A DNA stretch of 12,324 bases from Patescibacteria group bacterium (GCA_018813625.1 JAHJBA010000042.1:1-12324), one strand, 5' to 3'. Counted from the first letter of the stretch, positions 1 through 7,632 are shown. Program-made: numbers and translations. The notes: generated by a model not told the origin, from the letters alone.

Positions 1-2106
1 AATTGGATCCAAACTGGAAATAGTGGTGGACCACTGTTTGTGCAAGATCCAGGAAAGTTTTTTAAAGACATCGCGAGAGAGGAACTCCTTGGTTTTGGCT
101 TAGAAATAGGAGACTCCGCTAAGTTTCCTTTTGGAAAAGCTTTTATGATAAACGCGGCCACAAACTTTAATAAAAAATTTGCGGGCAATGCACAATATTC
201 TCTAGATAGGATGATCCAACAGACTACCCCGGAATTTACGGCAGTAGCTTTCGGTGAAGATTTTTCTATGGGCGGATGGAATGCCTGGGACGCGCTAATC
301 CAAAACCCAGCAAATAATCCACTTGGATTCCAGATAGAAGCATCAAAGGAATTAGCAAAAAGGACAGCAGGTACGTCAAACTCGTTGGCAGATTATACAA
401 AAGACATGTTGCAACAATCTGGTGGGTTCTTGTCAGACTGGCGCTGTGTCGAACCAGCAGATGTTACTGCCCAAGAAAACTGGGCAGCCATAAACGGGGA
501 AGAAGGAGCAAGGCGTTGCATAAGAGGCGAGTATGTTACCCCCGGTAAGATAATAGGCGAAAAACTAACAGCAGCTGTTGGATATAATGATCATGCATTA
601 CTTGATGCTGAAACACTAAATGACGCCATTGCAGCCATTCTAGACGCAGTCATGGCGAGATTTTATTCTGAACTTACAAGCAAGGGGTTGGCGGCAATAA
701 ATACTGCAGATTATGATCCTTATACAACAAACGATGTAAATATGGGTGAATACTTCAGCTCAAACACAGGCGTAAACCAAGTGGCAATTGATTTTTCAAA
801 CTCTTACACAACTCCATGGCTTTCAAGTAATCCTAGTTTCAATATCCGCACAGACGTTACTCAAGCATTGGTAGACGAACAGAGAACATATTTGGACAAG
901 TTGGATTCCTTAAATACCGCCTTAGTAGACTTAATAAAATGGATTCGTCAACTTGATTATTGTATACCAGGACCAAATCCAAATTGGGAAAAGACTACTC
1001 TTAGCGCAATAGAAAACATTGGTGACCCTAGTCTTGGAATATCAAAATGGTGGGCATCAGGAACAGCAACACAAATAGCCTCAATGCTTACTCTTGGAGG
1101 AAGCGATATTGCCTTAGGAGCAATCAGCAGTAAACATGCAAAAAAGGCGGCCGCAGAATATATTGAAAAAGTTCTTGATGTTAACATTTCTCGTAGTCAG
1201 GATCAAATTACAGACCAGGAAGGTATAAATAGCTTGTTTAGAAGTATTTATCAAAGTTATAGAAATCTTATAAATAAAATTTATTTTACCTTCAGTGATG
1301 AAAGTGCAAATTATATGCCTGGGGTTACCACTGAAGCTCGAGCAGAGTTTAGAAAAATTGAAGGTTATCAGAAAATGATAGAAGACAACATCGAAGAAAC
1401 AACCTTCCGAAAAAGCATCATCACGAGACTTATAAGTCTAAAACAAAAAATTGACACAATGACCCAAACAGAAAAAGACGCACTCACTTCAAGCTCTCCA
1501 ATAGTAACAGAATTTGGCAGATTATCAGCATATTTTGTCAGTGGTGATGATATCGCTAAGGTTGATAACTTGTACAAAGAAGCGCTTGATGAAAAAAATT
1601 ATGTTAAGGGTGATCTTCTGGAGGGAGAATTCGGCTGTGAAAAAGAAATATTTAACCTATGGAAAAATGATTTAGCCACTTTCAAAAAATACGCACGAAG
1701 ACAAGCTTATCCTTACCCAATAGACCACTTTTATGCTTGGTATGGTTGGGACAATCCAGGTGGTAGTGGCCCCTATAATGTGCCTTATAATGCAGGAGAT
1801 GCAAAAAAAATGTCTACCCCAACACAATTCGGGGGAACTGATCCAAATAACGGTTTTTTGTTCGGCGCTGTTTATTACAATAGCCATGCAGGACCTTGGA
1901 ATTTAGGTACCTCTTATTTACCTTGCGCAGAATATATAGGAGTAGTCTCCCTATCAAAAAAGAATGCCAAAAAAACTGGATGGTTAGAGGGAGATGATGA
2001 GGAAGGTGATACTACAGATATTGGTGGACTAAATACATCAGACTCTCCGGCAAATACCTGTGGAGTTGTTACTCGCGGGTTTGAAAAAATATTTAATGTC
2101 TATTAA
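1..2106 (+). CDS. Large exported-type protein of the CPR T4SS locus, 5' end missing
   Basis: The frame is open from base 1, so this is the 3' part of a longer gene. 701 codons are visible. The GTG at 40 is only the first start-like codon and not a credible start, because the frame upstream of it still codes (ends GNSGGPLF). The rest is mostly helical, with a charged, probably coiled stretch near visible residues 440-510. It has six cysteines at visible codons 149, 173, 321, 546, 642 and 687. The even number and wide spacing suggest disulfides outside the cytoplasm; this is inference, since the signal peptide lies outside the window. The motifs WRCVEP, RRCIRGEYVTPG and CIPGPNPNWE resemble, from memory, a large uncharacterised protein usually found beside VirB6/PrgI/VirB4 genes in Parcubacteria. 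No enzyme domain is recognised. The stop is 9 bases before the next ATG, which suggests cotranscription. Function unknown; an envelope or surface part of the secretion machine is plausible. Confidence 0.8.
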   Translation, partial: NWIQTGNSGGPLFVQDPGKFFKDIAREELLGFGLEIGDSAKFPFGKAFMINAATNFNKKFAGNAQYSLDRMIQQTTPEFTAVAFGEDFSMGGWNAWDALIQNPANNPLGFQIEASKELAKRTAGTSNSLADYTKDMLQQSGGFLSDWRCVEPADVTAQENWAAINGEEGARRCIRGEYVTPGKIIGEKLTAAVGYNDHALLDAETLNDAIAAILDAVMARFYSELTSKGLAAINTADYDPYTTNDVNMGEYFSSNTGVNQVAIDFSNSYTTPWLSSNPSFNIRTDVTQALVDEQRTYLDKLDSLNTALVDLIKWIRQLDYCIPGPNPNWEKTTLSAIENIGDPSLGISKWWASGTATQIASMLTLGGSDIALGAISSKHAKKAAAEYIEKVLDVNISRSQDQITDQEGINSLFRSIYQSYRNLINKIYFTFSDESANYMPGVTTEARAEFRKIEGYQKMIEDNIEETTFRKSIITRLISLKQKIDTMTQTEKDALTSSSPIVTEFGRLSAYFVSGDDIAKVDNLYKEALDEKNYVKGDLLEGEFGCEKEIFNLWKNDLATFKKYARRQAYPYPIDHFYAWYGWDNPGGSGPYNVPYNAGDAKKMSTPTQFGGTDPNNGFLFGAVYYNSHAGPWNLGTSYLPCAEYIGVVSLSKKNAKKTGWLEGDDEEGDTTDIGGLNTSDSPANTCGVVTRGFEKIFNVY

Positions 2107-2115
2107 TTAAATGCC

Positions 2116-3804
2116 ATGAAAGAAAAAATACCAAAAATAATAATCTCTCTCTGTGTTCTTGGGTTTTTAATTATACCTGGACTAATTAATGCTTTCGACG
2201 AAGGTCCCTCTCCCATAACAACCAAAAACCCGACAAGCGTTACAGATACCTCTGCAATCTTCAACGGGGAACTCGATTCCTTATACAGAGTAGTGTGGTT
2301 TCAGTATATTCATAGCAACACCTCTCCAATCATCGACCAGAGAAATATGACAGGACCAACAGGAATTCCCGCTAGTGAAACACCAAGAGTCTTTAATTCT
2401 TCAACGCAAATAGGGATAACTGTTACAGGTCTTTCAAAAAATAAACAATATTATTACAGATTATGTTATATGCAACCTGGGCTTGTCCCAAAAACTTATT
2501 GTGACAACTCCATGGTTTCTTTCATAGCAATGGAAGGGTATAGTGAGCCAAGCCAAAATATCTCATTTGGTAATATCGGCTCGATAATTTCAGATCAGAT
2601 CATTAGTGGACTAACAGGAAACGCCACAAATGTAGACGACATAAGTGCCAGGCTAAACGGATCAATTAGCACAACGAGCTTTGACCTGACCTTGCCCACA
2701 ACGGGGTATTTTAGATATTCAACAATGCAAACACCTCCGGTTTTCTGTAATGACATTTATGGGAGTGATATGGTTTCAACCCCAGATAGAAAATTAAGCA
2801 CAACCTCTGGAGCACAGGCATTTTACGAGAACATATCAAATTTGGACTATAGTACAACCTATTATTATTGTGCGATCGTTTCAAATAAAAAAAATATCGC
2901 CTACGGTGAAGTAAAAAAATTTACAACTATGCCATGCGCCACTTGTGCCCAAACAGCCGTGGAAACAACCGGATCACAAGTCGTAAGCTCGACCTCTGCA
3001 TGGTTAAAAGGAAAATATAGTTCTACCAAAGCACTAAAAACATATTTTGAATATAGAGAAATCTCATCTGGAAACACAAGCGCAGAAAGCACTGGGACAA
3101 CCAGAACAATGTCTACTTGGACTAAAATACAATCCAGCGAACAAAATCATATTTCAAACTCTTTTGAAAATGTAAGTTTTCTTCTATCAGGACTGAAAGC
3201 AAACACAAAATATGATTTTCGACTAATCGGAGAAACAAAAGAAAATCCACCAGAAATCTTGGGCAACAATTCTTATTTAAGCTTCAAGACATTTTCTTTC
3301 GGCGCCGAACCGGGCGGAATGATTCACGATCCCGGAGTAACGCCAGGAAACAGCTGGATATACGCTCCAACCGGAGGAACAAGCACAACGCACACAACAA
3401 CAGCTGACACAGGAACGACTCCAGGAAGCTTGATCTTAGGACAAATTGCAACTCCGCCTGTGGATGCTATAGTTCGCTCCCAAGAAGGAATTGAAGATGT
3501 CTTTATCAGACAAATAATCGGAAATACATCATTGGCAAAAATGTACGGCTACCGAGACGGACAGGACGTCACGGCCTTCGCCTCAAATTTGGCAGATTTG
3601 TTCGCAAGAGCCTTTGGATATATAGGTTATAATGGTAAAGAGATACGTGTAAGTTTCCCTGATCTCGCGGCATATCAACTTGTAGTCGTTGGGAGTAAAC
3701 TTTACGTTTACGAATACTTTAATGAAAAGATAGTAAATGTGCAAATCATGACCGAAATTTTGAGAAATAATTACGATTATGAATATTATTTCTTCAAAAG
3801 ATAA
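2116..3804 (+). CDS. Secreted protein with three fibronectin-III-like repeats and a conserved C-terminal domain
   Basis: 562 residues. It starts with a classic signal sequence (KEK, hydrophobic 8-25, probable cleavage after LINA). Three beta-sandwich repeats follow, at about 34-137, 163-272 and 280-393. Each opens with a T..SA.LNG-type strand and ends with a Y-Y/F-R or YYYC strand and a FxT or F-type edge strand, the fibronectin-III pattern. A Gly/Thr/Pro-rich linker (about 394-445) leads to a compact C-terminal domain (about 456-562) with IRQIIGNTSLAKMYGYRDG, an aromatic FARAFGYIGYNGKEIRVS stretch and a YDYEYYFF end. I recall this C-terminal domain from proteins at the same place in CPR T4SS loci; its role is not known. 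Likely an exported adhesin or appendage component. The ATG at 2116 is chosen because the signal peptide begins there; no Shine-Dalgarno precedes it. TAA is followed at once by TGA, a tandem stop. Confidence is high that the gene is real, moderate on the domain reading, low on function. Confidence 0.87.
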   Translation: MKEKIPKIIISLCVLGFLIIPGLINAFDEGPSPITTKNPTSVTDTSAIFNGELDSLYRVVWFQYIHSNTSPIIDQRNMTGPTGIPASETPRVFNSSTQIGITVTGLSKNKQYYYRLCYMQPGLVPKTYCDNSMVSFIAMEGYSEPSQNISFGNIGSIISDQIISGLTGNATNVDDISARLNGSISTTSFDLTLPTTGYFRYSTMQTPPVFCNDIYGSDMVSTPDRKLSTTSGAQAFYENISNLDYSTTYYYCAIVSNKKNIAYGEVKKFTTMPCATCAQTAVETTGSQVVSSTSAWLKGKYSSTKALKTYFEYREISSGNTSAESTGTTRTMSTWTKIQSSEQNHISNSFENVSFLLSGLKANTKYDFRLIGETKENPPEILGNNSYLSFKTFSFGAEPGGMIHDPGVTPGNSWIYAPTGGTSTTHTTTADTGTTPGSLILGQIATPPVDAIVRSQEGIEDVFIRQIIGNTSLAKMYGYRDGQDVTAFASNLADLFARAFGYIGYNGKEIRVSFPDLAAYQLVVVGSKLYVYEYFNEKIVNVQIMTEILRNNYDYEYYFFKR

Positions 3805-3805
3805 T

Positions 3806-3818
3806 GAATCCCGTTGAA
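3806..3818 (+). repeat. Partial copy of the CCCGTTAGAAG-type boundary repeat
   Basis: The ten bases GAATCCCGTT (3806-3815) are identical to 8062-8071, the outer part of the left arm of the cassette at 8064-8185. After this, GAAA replaces AGAAG, as if one A were lost. Like the main copy it sits at a gene boundary, directly after the stop of the fibronectin-like gene and before the ATG at 3833. No matching inverted partner is seen nearby. It may be a decayed copy or chance; a shared 10-mer of this GC content is unexpected in AT-rich spacers. Confidence 0.4.
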
Positions 3819-3832
3819 ATAAATAAAATATA

Positions 3833-4465
3833 ATGAAAAAATTCTTGCCAAAAATTTTAATATCCTTTATTGCCATAACGATTTTACTCGCGCCTGTTTC
3901 GCCAGTTTTTGAAAAACATAATGGACACCCAACAGCAAAGATTGAGATAAATAAAACCCATGCCGCCACCATCTCTCAAAGCTTTGCACTACCTACAATT
4001 TCAATACTTTCTACGTCTGCGCATCAATTTAGAGCACAATTCAAAATAACAACTACAGAAGGGTTAGACCCCGTAGATGCCTACAATGAACTTTCTGGAG
4101 GTGGAGTAAAACCAGAAAAAGGAATTCTCTTTTTTATCTACACTAAAGACAAAGAAGAAATTGCTGAATTTAGTTTGGCTGATTTAGGGCTTTCCCTTAA
4201 TATTTCAAAACCAACAAATATTTTTACCATGACTTCTGACCCAGGAAAGATTGACAAATTGGAACCTGAGAAAACTTACTATCTTACAATGATGATTTAT
4301 AAAAATGAATTTTTTGCGCTTGTAGAAGATTGGTCCACTTGGGATTGGATTTGGTCCGGTTTTTCTAATATGGGAGAACAGATAGATGAAAATGCAGTAA
4401 AAATCACAGCAGAGTTTACTACCAAAAAAACTGGAGATTTAGGTGATCCTGAATACACCGCATAG
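3833..4465 (+). CDS. Exported beta domain, N-terminal section of the interrupted VirB6-like frame
   Basis: 210 residues ending at TAG (4463-4465). Residues 7-24 form a hydrophobic signal segment, with possible processing after THA at about residue 44. Residues 52-197 look like a beta-sandwich: alternating strands, a LEPEKTYYLTMMIYK strand and a closing VKITAEFTT strand, similar to a fibronectin-III edge. The gene is in the same frame as the VirB6-like gene downstream. After the TAG only eight sense codons (TTEETGEA) separate it from the ATG at 4490. From memory, related CPR proteins join a signal peptide and beta domain through an acidic Thr/Glu linker directly to the VirB6-like membrane module, so this is probably the N-terminal part of one protein. 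It could also be a true separate secreted protein. Start at 3833: ATG, no Shine-Dalgarno, right before the signal peptide. Confidence 0.8.
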   Translation: MKKFLPKILISFIAITILLAPVSPVFEKHNGHPTAKIEINKTHAATISQSFALPTISILSTSAHQFRAQFKITTTEGLDPVDAYNELSGGGVKPEKGILFFIYTKDKEEIAEFSLADLGLSLNISKPTNIFTMTSDPGKIDKLEPEKTYYLTMMIYKNEFFALVEDWSTWDWIWSGFSNMGEQIDENAVKITAEFTTKKTGDLGDPEYTA

Positions 4466-4489
4466 ACCACCGAAGAAACTGGCGAAGCG

Positions 4490-6331
4490 ATGGATTCGAG
4501 CTATGACCTGGAATGCGGGATCACAAATCTGGGAGGGTGTATCGCATCAATTTTGTATGTATTTTGGGAAGCGTCAGCATGGGTAGCTCGTTTGGCTGGA
4601 AGCTTTTTAGATTTTTTTGTTTATTACTCCACCAACAGTGACTCATATACCTCAATATTCATAACAAAAGCCTGGAGCATAATACGAGACATAGCTAATA
4701 TTTTCTTTATCATTGCACTCCTTTATATAGCCATAAAAACCATACTAAGTTTAAATGTAACAAACAACAAGAAGCTAATCGGAGCAATTGTCGTTGTCGC
4801 CTTACTTATAAACTTCAGTATGTTTTTCACTGAAGTGATCATTGATGGATCAAACATCTTAGCAAAGGTGTTTTACAACCAGATAAAATCAGTAAACGAA
4901 AACGGGGAAGCATTAGATCCTGGCGCTGGAGGACAAAAGTCAATTTCAGTAGGACTTGTAAGGGGATTTAACCCCCAAAACATAGTAAAAGTAGGAGCAT
5001 ATAACCAAAAAGGTGGTACTAGTATGTTTATTTTTATAACCATAATGCTTCTCTTCCTCACCCTTTACACCGCTTATATGTTCTTTGTCGTGGCAATTCT
5101 TTTTATAGGCAGGGTTATCTCTCTCTGGTTAGCTATGATTTTCTCACCGCTCGCTTTTGCTTCATACACTGTACCTTTTAATATTCCAGGATTTGGTTAT
5201 AAAAAATGGTGGGAGGACCTACTGAAAGCAGCTTTCCTTGCACCCATATTTATATTTTTCTTATATGTGATAGCTCTTTTCTCTGAACTCACCAAGGGTG
5301 CTTTCGAATATGCAAGCACTTCTTCAGACTTGATACAGGTAATAATGAAAACCTTAATTCCTTTTTCTATTATTTTTATTCTCTTAATGCAGGCGAAGAA
5401 ACTCGCAGTCGACTTCTCTGGAGATCTAGGTAAAGCATTGAGTAAATTTGGAGGAATGGCATTAGGTTTTGCTGGAGGAGCCGTAATGGGCGGGGCTGCC
5501 ATGCTGGGAACTGGGGTAGTCGGTGGAGTAGCGTCTAGGCTGGCTGGAAGCGAAAAATTACAACAGGCCACAAAAGAGAAAGGTTTAGCTGGGTGGGGAG
5601 CTAGGATGGCCTTGCGAACGGTAAACCTTGGGCAAAAGGCAACATTTGATGTGAGAAAAACAGCCGTCGGCGGAGCAATGGCAAGGGGAATGGGAGTAGA
5701 TTTTCAAAAATCAGCTTCAATATTAGGACTCGGACCCAAGGCAGGCGGTTTTAAGGGACAAATAGAAAGAAAGGTTAAAAAAGCCCAAGAAGAATCTGAG
5801 TTACTAAAAACAAGAATGACAGACGAAGAAGTAAGAGCATGGTCGGCAAAGAAGATGTATGAATATGACGCGAGGAGAAATGAGGCAATCAAAAACGCTG
5901 GTGGAATAGAAAAATTCAACGAAGCCGAATTTAAAAAGAAAAACGGAGAAAGGCCTAAAGATTATCAAACAGCGGAAGCACTAGATAATGATAAACTAAG
6001 GGCATTTGCCGAGAACATTGGTAAGACAAGTTTGATTTATTCGCTGGCGCACACCTTAGCAAAAAATGCTGCACCTATAAGTAAACAGGATGTAGAAAAA
6101 GCAAGAGAAAAGTACCTGGAGGATAGAAAGGTCGCGAAAACAGAAGCAGAGAAAAAACAAGGAATTACATTTAACGAGGAGCAAGAGGAATTATTTAATA
6201 AAGCTTACGCGGAGAAACGTGACGCCTATGGAAGAAAAATCGGAGAAATTCCAACCATGGAGAGCATGATGGAAAACAGAACCCAAAACATCAAAATGGG
6301 TCTTGCGACGGCAGCTACCGTCGGAACTTGA
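4490..6331 (+). CDS. VirB6/TrbL-like polytopic inner-membrane protein of the T4SS
   Basis: 613 residues ending at TGA (6329-6331). Hydrophobic segments lie near residues 20-46, 64-86, 97-119, 178-196, 198-226, 247-268 and 286-304. A Gly/Ala-rich amphipathic stretch follows (320-347), then a charged, mainly helical region from about 350 to the end. The WSIIRDIANIFFIIALLYIA segment, the INFSMFFTEVIIDGSNILA helix and the SPLAFASYTVPFNIPGFGYKKWW loop match what I know of CPR VirB6/TrbL-like proteins. In T4SSs, VirB6-type proteins form the inner-membrane channel with VirB3 and VirB4, and PrgI and VirB4 lie just downstream here. The ATG at 4490 follows an in-frame TAG by 24 bases and has no Shine-Dalgarno, so the natural N-terminus may be the signal peptide at 3833. 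The C-terminus is cut inside a hydrophobic stretch and the frame continues at 6332-6919. Family assignment fairly sure; gene boundaries uncertain. Confidence 0.85.
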   Translation: MDSSYDLECGITNLGGCIASILYVFWEASAWVARLAGSFLDFFVYYSTNSDSYTSIFITKAWSIIRDIANIFFIIALLYIAIKTILSLNVTNNKKLIGAIVVVALLINFSMFFTEVIIDGSNILAKVFYNQIKSVNENGEALDPGAGGQKSISVGLVRGFNPQNIVKVGAYNQKGGTSMFIFITIMLLFLTLYTAYMFFVVAILFIGRVISLWLAMIFSPLAFASYTVPFNIPGFGYKKWWEDLLKAAFLAPIFIFFLYVIALFSELTKGAFEYASTSSDLIQVIMKTLIPFSIIFILLMQAKKLAVDFSGDLGKALSKFGGMALGFAGGAVMGGAAMLGTGVVGGVASRLAGSEKLQQATKEKGLAGWGARMALRTVNLGQKATFDVRKTAVGGAMARGMGVDFQKSASILGLGPKAGGFKGQIERKVKKAQEESELLKTRMTDEEVRAWSAKKMYEYDARRNEAIKNAGGIEKFNEAEFKKKNGERPKDYQTAEALDNDKLRAFAENIGKTSLIYSLAHTLAKNAAPISKQDVEKAREKYLEDRKVAKTEAEKKQGITFNEEQEELFNKAYAEKRDAYGRKIGEIPTMESMMENRTQNIKMGLATAATVGT

Positions 6332-6346
6332 TTCTATGCGGGCGGA

Positions 6347-6919
6347 TTGGCAGGGGGATTGTTCGGTGGCACGGTTCTTGCTGGAGAAGCAATGAAAGAA
6401 GCTGAAGCAACCAGGGCAACAAAAGCAGCATTTGCAAAACAAATTAGAACGATTGAGGGATTAGACGCAAGAATAAAAGACCTGACGACAGCATTAGAAA
6501 AAAACAAGGATCTTTTGGAAGGATATATAAAATTAGATGAAAATGGAAAACCAAAAGAAGATAATCTTGTGACGGGAGACAGGATAAGTGGATTCTCTGT
6601 CAAACAGGATGAAGTAGAAAAGGCTCTTGCAAACATGGAGTTCCTTGCAAAAAGAAATGATCTAAAATTAAAACAATTAATTGAAAAAGGACAAGAAGAC
6701 TCAGAAGAGGCAAAGAGTCTCCAAAAATCAATAGTTAATAATGTCATTGAAACCGCAAGATTAAATAAATTAAAAAATGCCATCAAAGAAATGAACAGCA
6801 TACAGGACAAGTTATATAATGTAAAAAAAGATAAATCGAAAGAGACAACATCAAAAACAAAATCAACCCCAACAACAGGATCATATACGCCACCAACACC
6901 TCCACCATCAACTAAATAA
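6347..6919 (+). CDS. Coiled-coil C-terminal section of the interrupted VirB6-like frame
   Basis: The open stretch begins right after the TGA at 6329-6331 and stays in the VirB6 frame to TAA at 6917-6919. Its first residues (FYAGGLAGGLFGGTVLAG) complete a hydrophobic segment whose first half ends the upstream piece. About 150 residues of Lys/Glu-rich, heptad-like helix follow (for example IEGLDARIKDLTTALEKNKDLLEG), then a Thr/Pro-rich tail (TPPTPPPSTK). This is most simply the cytoplasmic tail of the VirB6-like protein. The TTG at 6347 is a poor start. If translated on its own, the ATG at 6392 is the better choice: GGAG at 6383-6386 lies five bases upstream, the only such arrangement noticed before a candidate start in the window, though those bases also encode part of the helix. 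Whether it is made alone, by readthrough, or not at all cannot be told. Confidence 0.6.
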   Translation: MAGGLFGGTVLAGEAMKEAEATRATKAAFAKQIRTIEGLDARIKDLTTALEKNKDLLEGYIKLDENGKPKEDNLVTGDRISGFSVKQDEVEKALANMEFLAKRNDLKLKQLIEKGQEDSEEAKSLQKSIVNNVIETARLNKLKNAIKEMNSIQDKLYNVKKDKSKETTSKTKSTPTTGSYTPPTPPPSTK

Positions 6920-6946
6920 AATATTATTAGCCTAATAAAAAATATC

Positions 6947-7627
6947 ATGGAAATAACATTAGAGGAAATACAAAAAAAATTTGAGAGTCTGCCAGAAGAT
7001 TTAAGGTGGGCAATCATGGCAGCCAATGTCGATGAAAAAATAACTGCAATGGGAAAAGAACACAACCTAACGGTAGAGCAAATGGGTCAACTTTCACTTG
7101 AAACCCACATGGTTATGTTTGGCTTTACGCATCCGGACAAATTTGAGGAATCAGTAAAAGCTAGTTTGGGGTTCCCAGAGGACAAGAACAAAATAATAGT
7201 GAACGAGATAAATGAAAAAATTTTAAAGGACATACGAGAGAGGCTGATGACTTTATATGGAAAGGCTGAAGAGAAAAAGAACGAAGAAATAATGACTGGA
7301 GCAGGAATAGAAATAATGCCAACTGAAGCTAAGGAACAAGCCTCAACTTCACAAACAGTTGATACAAAAAACCTAACAGAAAATTCAGACGACATGCTCA
7401 AAAAAATAGAAAACCCAGAAATTATTGCCAAAGAAAAACGTAATGAAGAAATAGCTCGCTCTATTTCGTCACAAAAACTCTCTGGGTCTTTTCAGGTTCC
7501 ATCAACAAAAACCGAATATTCTTTACCAAACACTGAGAAAGAATTAAAAAAGAACATTACAGAGCCAGTTGTTGGAAAAGCAGTAGGTTCTCCCAAGATA
7601 GACCCATATCGTGAGCCAGTAGAATAA
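6947..7627 (+). CDS. Soluble helical protein of CPR T4SS loci, function unknown
   Basis: 226 residues, no signal peptide or membrane segment, so presumably cytoplasmic. Residues 1-105 are a compact helical domain: amphipathic LEEIQKKFESLPEDLRWAI, then VDEKITAMGKEHNLTVEQMGQL, the ETHMVMFGFTHPDKF motif and INEKILKDIRERL. From memory this domain recurs next to PrgI and VirB4 genes in Parcubacteria, with the same VDEKI..IGKKHNL and LGLTHP-type motifs. Residues 106-226 are charged and low in complexity, likely disordered, with repeated KEKRNEEIARSI-like stretches. It sits 27 bases after the VirB6-like frame and 5 bases before PrgI, so it is very probably in the same transcript. Its place suggests it binds or regulates the inner-membrane T4SS parts; this is inference. 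The ATG at 6947 has no Shine-Dalgarno; the domain begins right there. Confidence 0.85.
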   Translation: MEITLEEIQKKFESLPEDLRWAIMAANVDEKITAMGKEHNLTVEQMGQLSLETHMVMFGFTHPDKFEESVKASLGFPEDKNKIIVNEINEKILKDIRERLMTLYGKAEEKKNEEIMTGAGIEIMPTEAKEQASTSQTVDTKNLTENSDDMLKKIENPEIIAKEKRNEEIARSISSQKLSGSFQVPSTKTEYSLPNTEKELKKNITEPVVGKAVGSPKIDPYREPVE

Positions 7628-7632
7628 AAACT

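Larger units (their letters stand above)
3833..6919 (+). other. Single VirB6/TrbL-like reading frame broken by in-frame TAG and TGA
   Basis: The three consecutive coding stretches 3833-4465, 4490-6331 and 6347-6919 share one frame. Read through, they make 1028 codons before the TAA at 6917-6919, with TAG as codon 211 and TGA as codon 833. The domain order makes sense for one protein: signal peptide and beta domain, acidic linker, polytopic VirB6-like module, Gly/Ala-rich hydrophobic segment, coiled-coil tail. The TGA falls inside the hydrophobic segment (ATVGT, stop, FYAGGLAGG), where an independent gene start would be odd. The window's other long genes have no in-frame TGA or TAG, so the code is not generally reassigned. 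The options are two point mutations (CAG to TAG; TGG, GGA or CGA to TGA), assembly or sequencing errors, translational readthrough, or a genuinely split gene. The sequence alone does not decide. Confidence 0.6.

Noticed and set aside
13..42. GNSGGPLF at the visible N-terminus resembles the catalytic-serine motif of trypsin/HtrA proteases.
   Set aside because: The sequence after it does not continue as a chymotrypsin-fold C-terminal barrel, the His and Asp part would lie outside the window, and similar Gly-Gly-x-Pro-Leu/Ala-Phe-Val stretches open this CPR protein family as I recall it.
40..42. GTG as the start of the first gene.
   Set aside because: The frame is open to base 1 with protein-like sequence, so the gene is truncated by the window edge.
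3829..3834. TATAAT before the exported beta-domain gene.
   Set aside because: It overlaps the ATG at 3833-3835, so transcription would begin inside the gene; an AT-rich chance match.
3583..3972. Minus-strand open frame of 129 codons across the boundary of two + strand genes.
   Set aside because: Antisense to the C-terminal domain of the fibronectin-like protein and to the signal peptide of the next gene; no domain and no start signal.
6329..6375. Selenocysteine insertion at the TGA.
   Set aside because: No redox motif or homologous cysteine is apparent in this hydrophobic Gly-rich stretch, and no convincing bacterial SECIS-type hairpin was seen just downstream.
6334..7065. Minus-strand open frame of 243 codons.
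   Set aside because: It lies opposite two well-supported + strand genes and their spacer. Its product is a Ser/Phe/Leu-rich antisense shadow of Lys/Glu-rich coding DNA with no recognisable domain.
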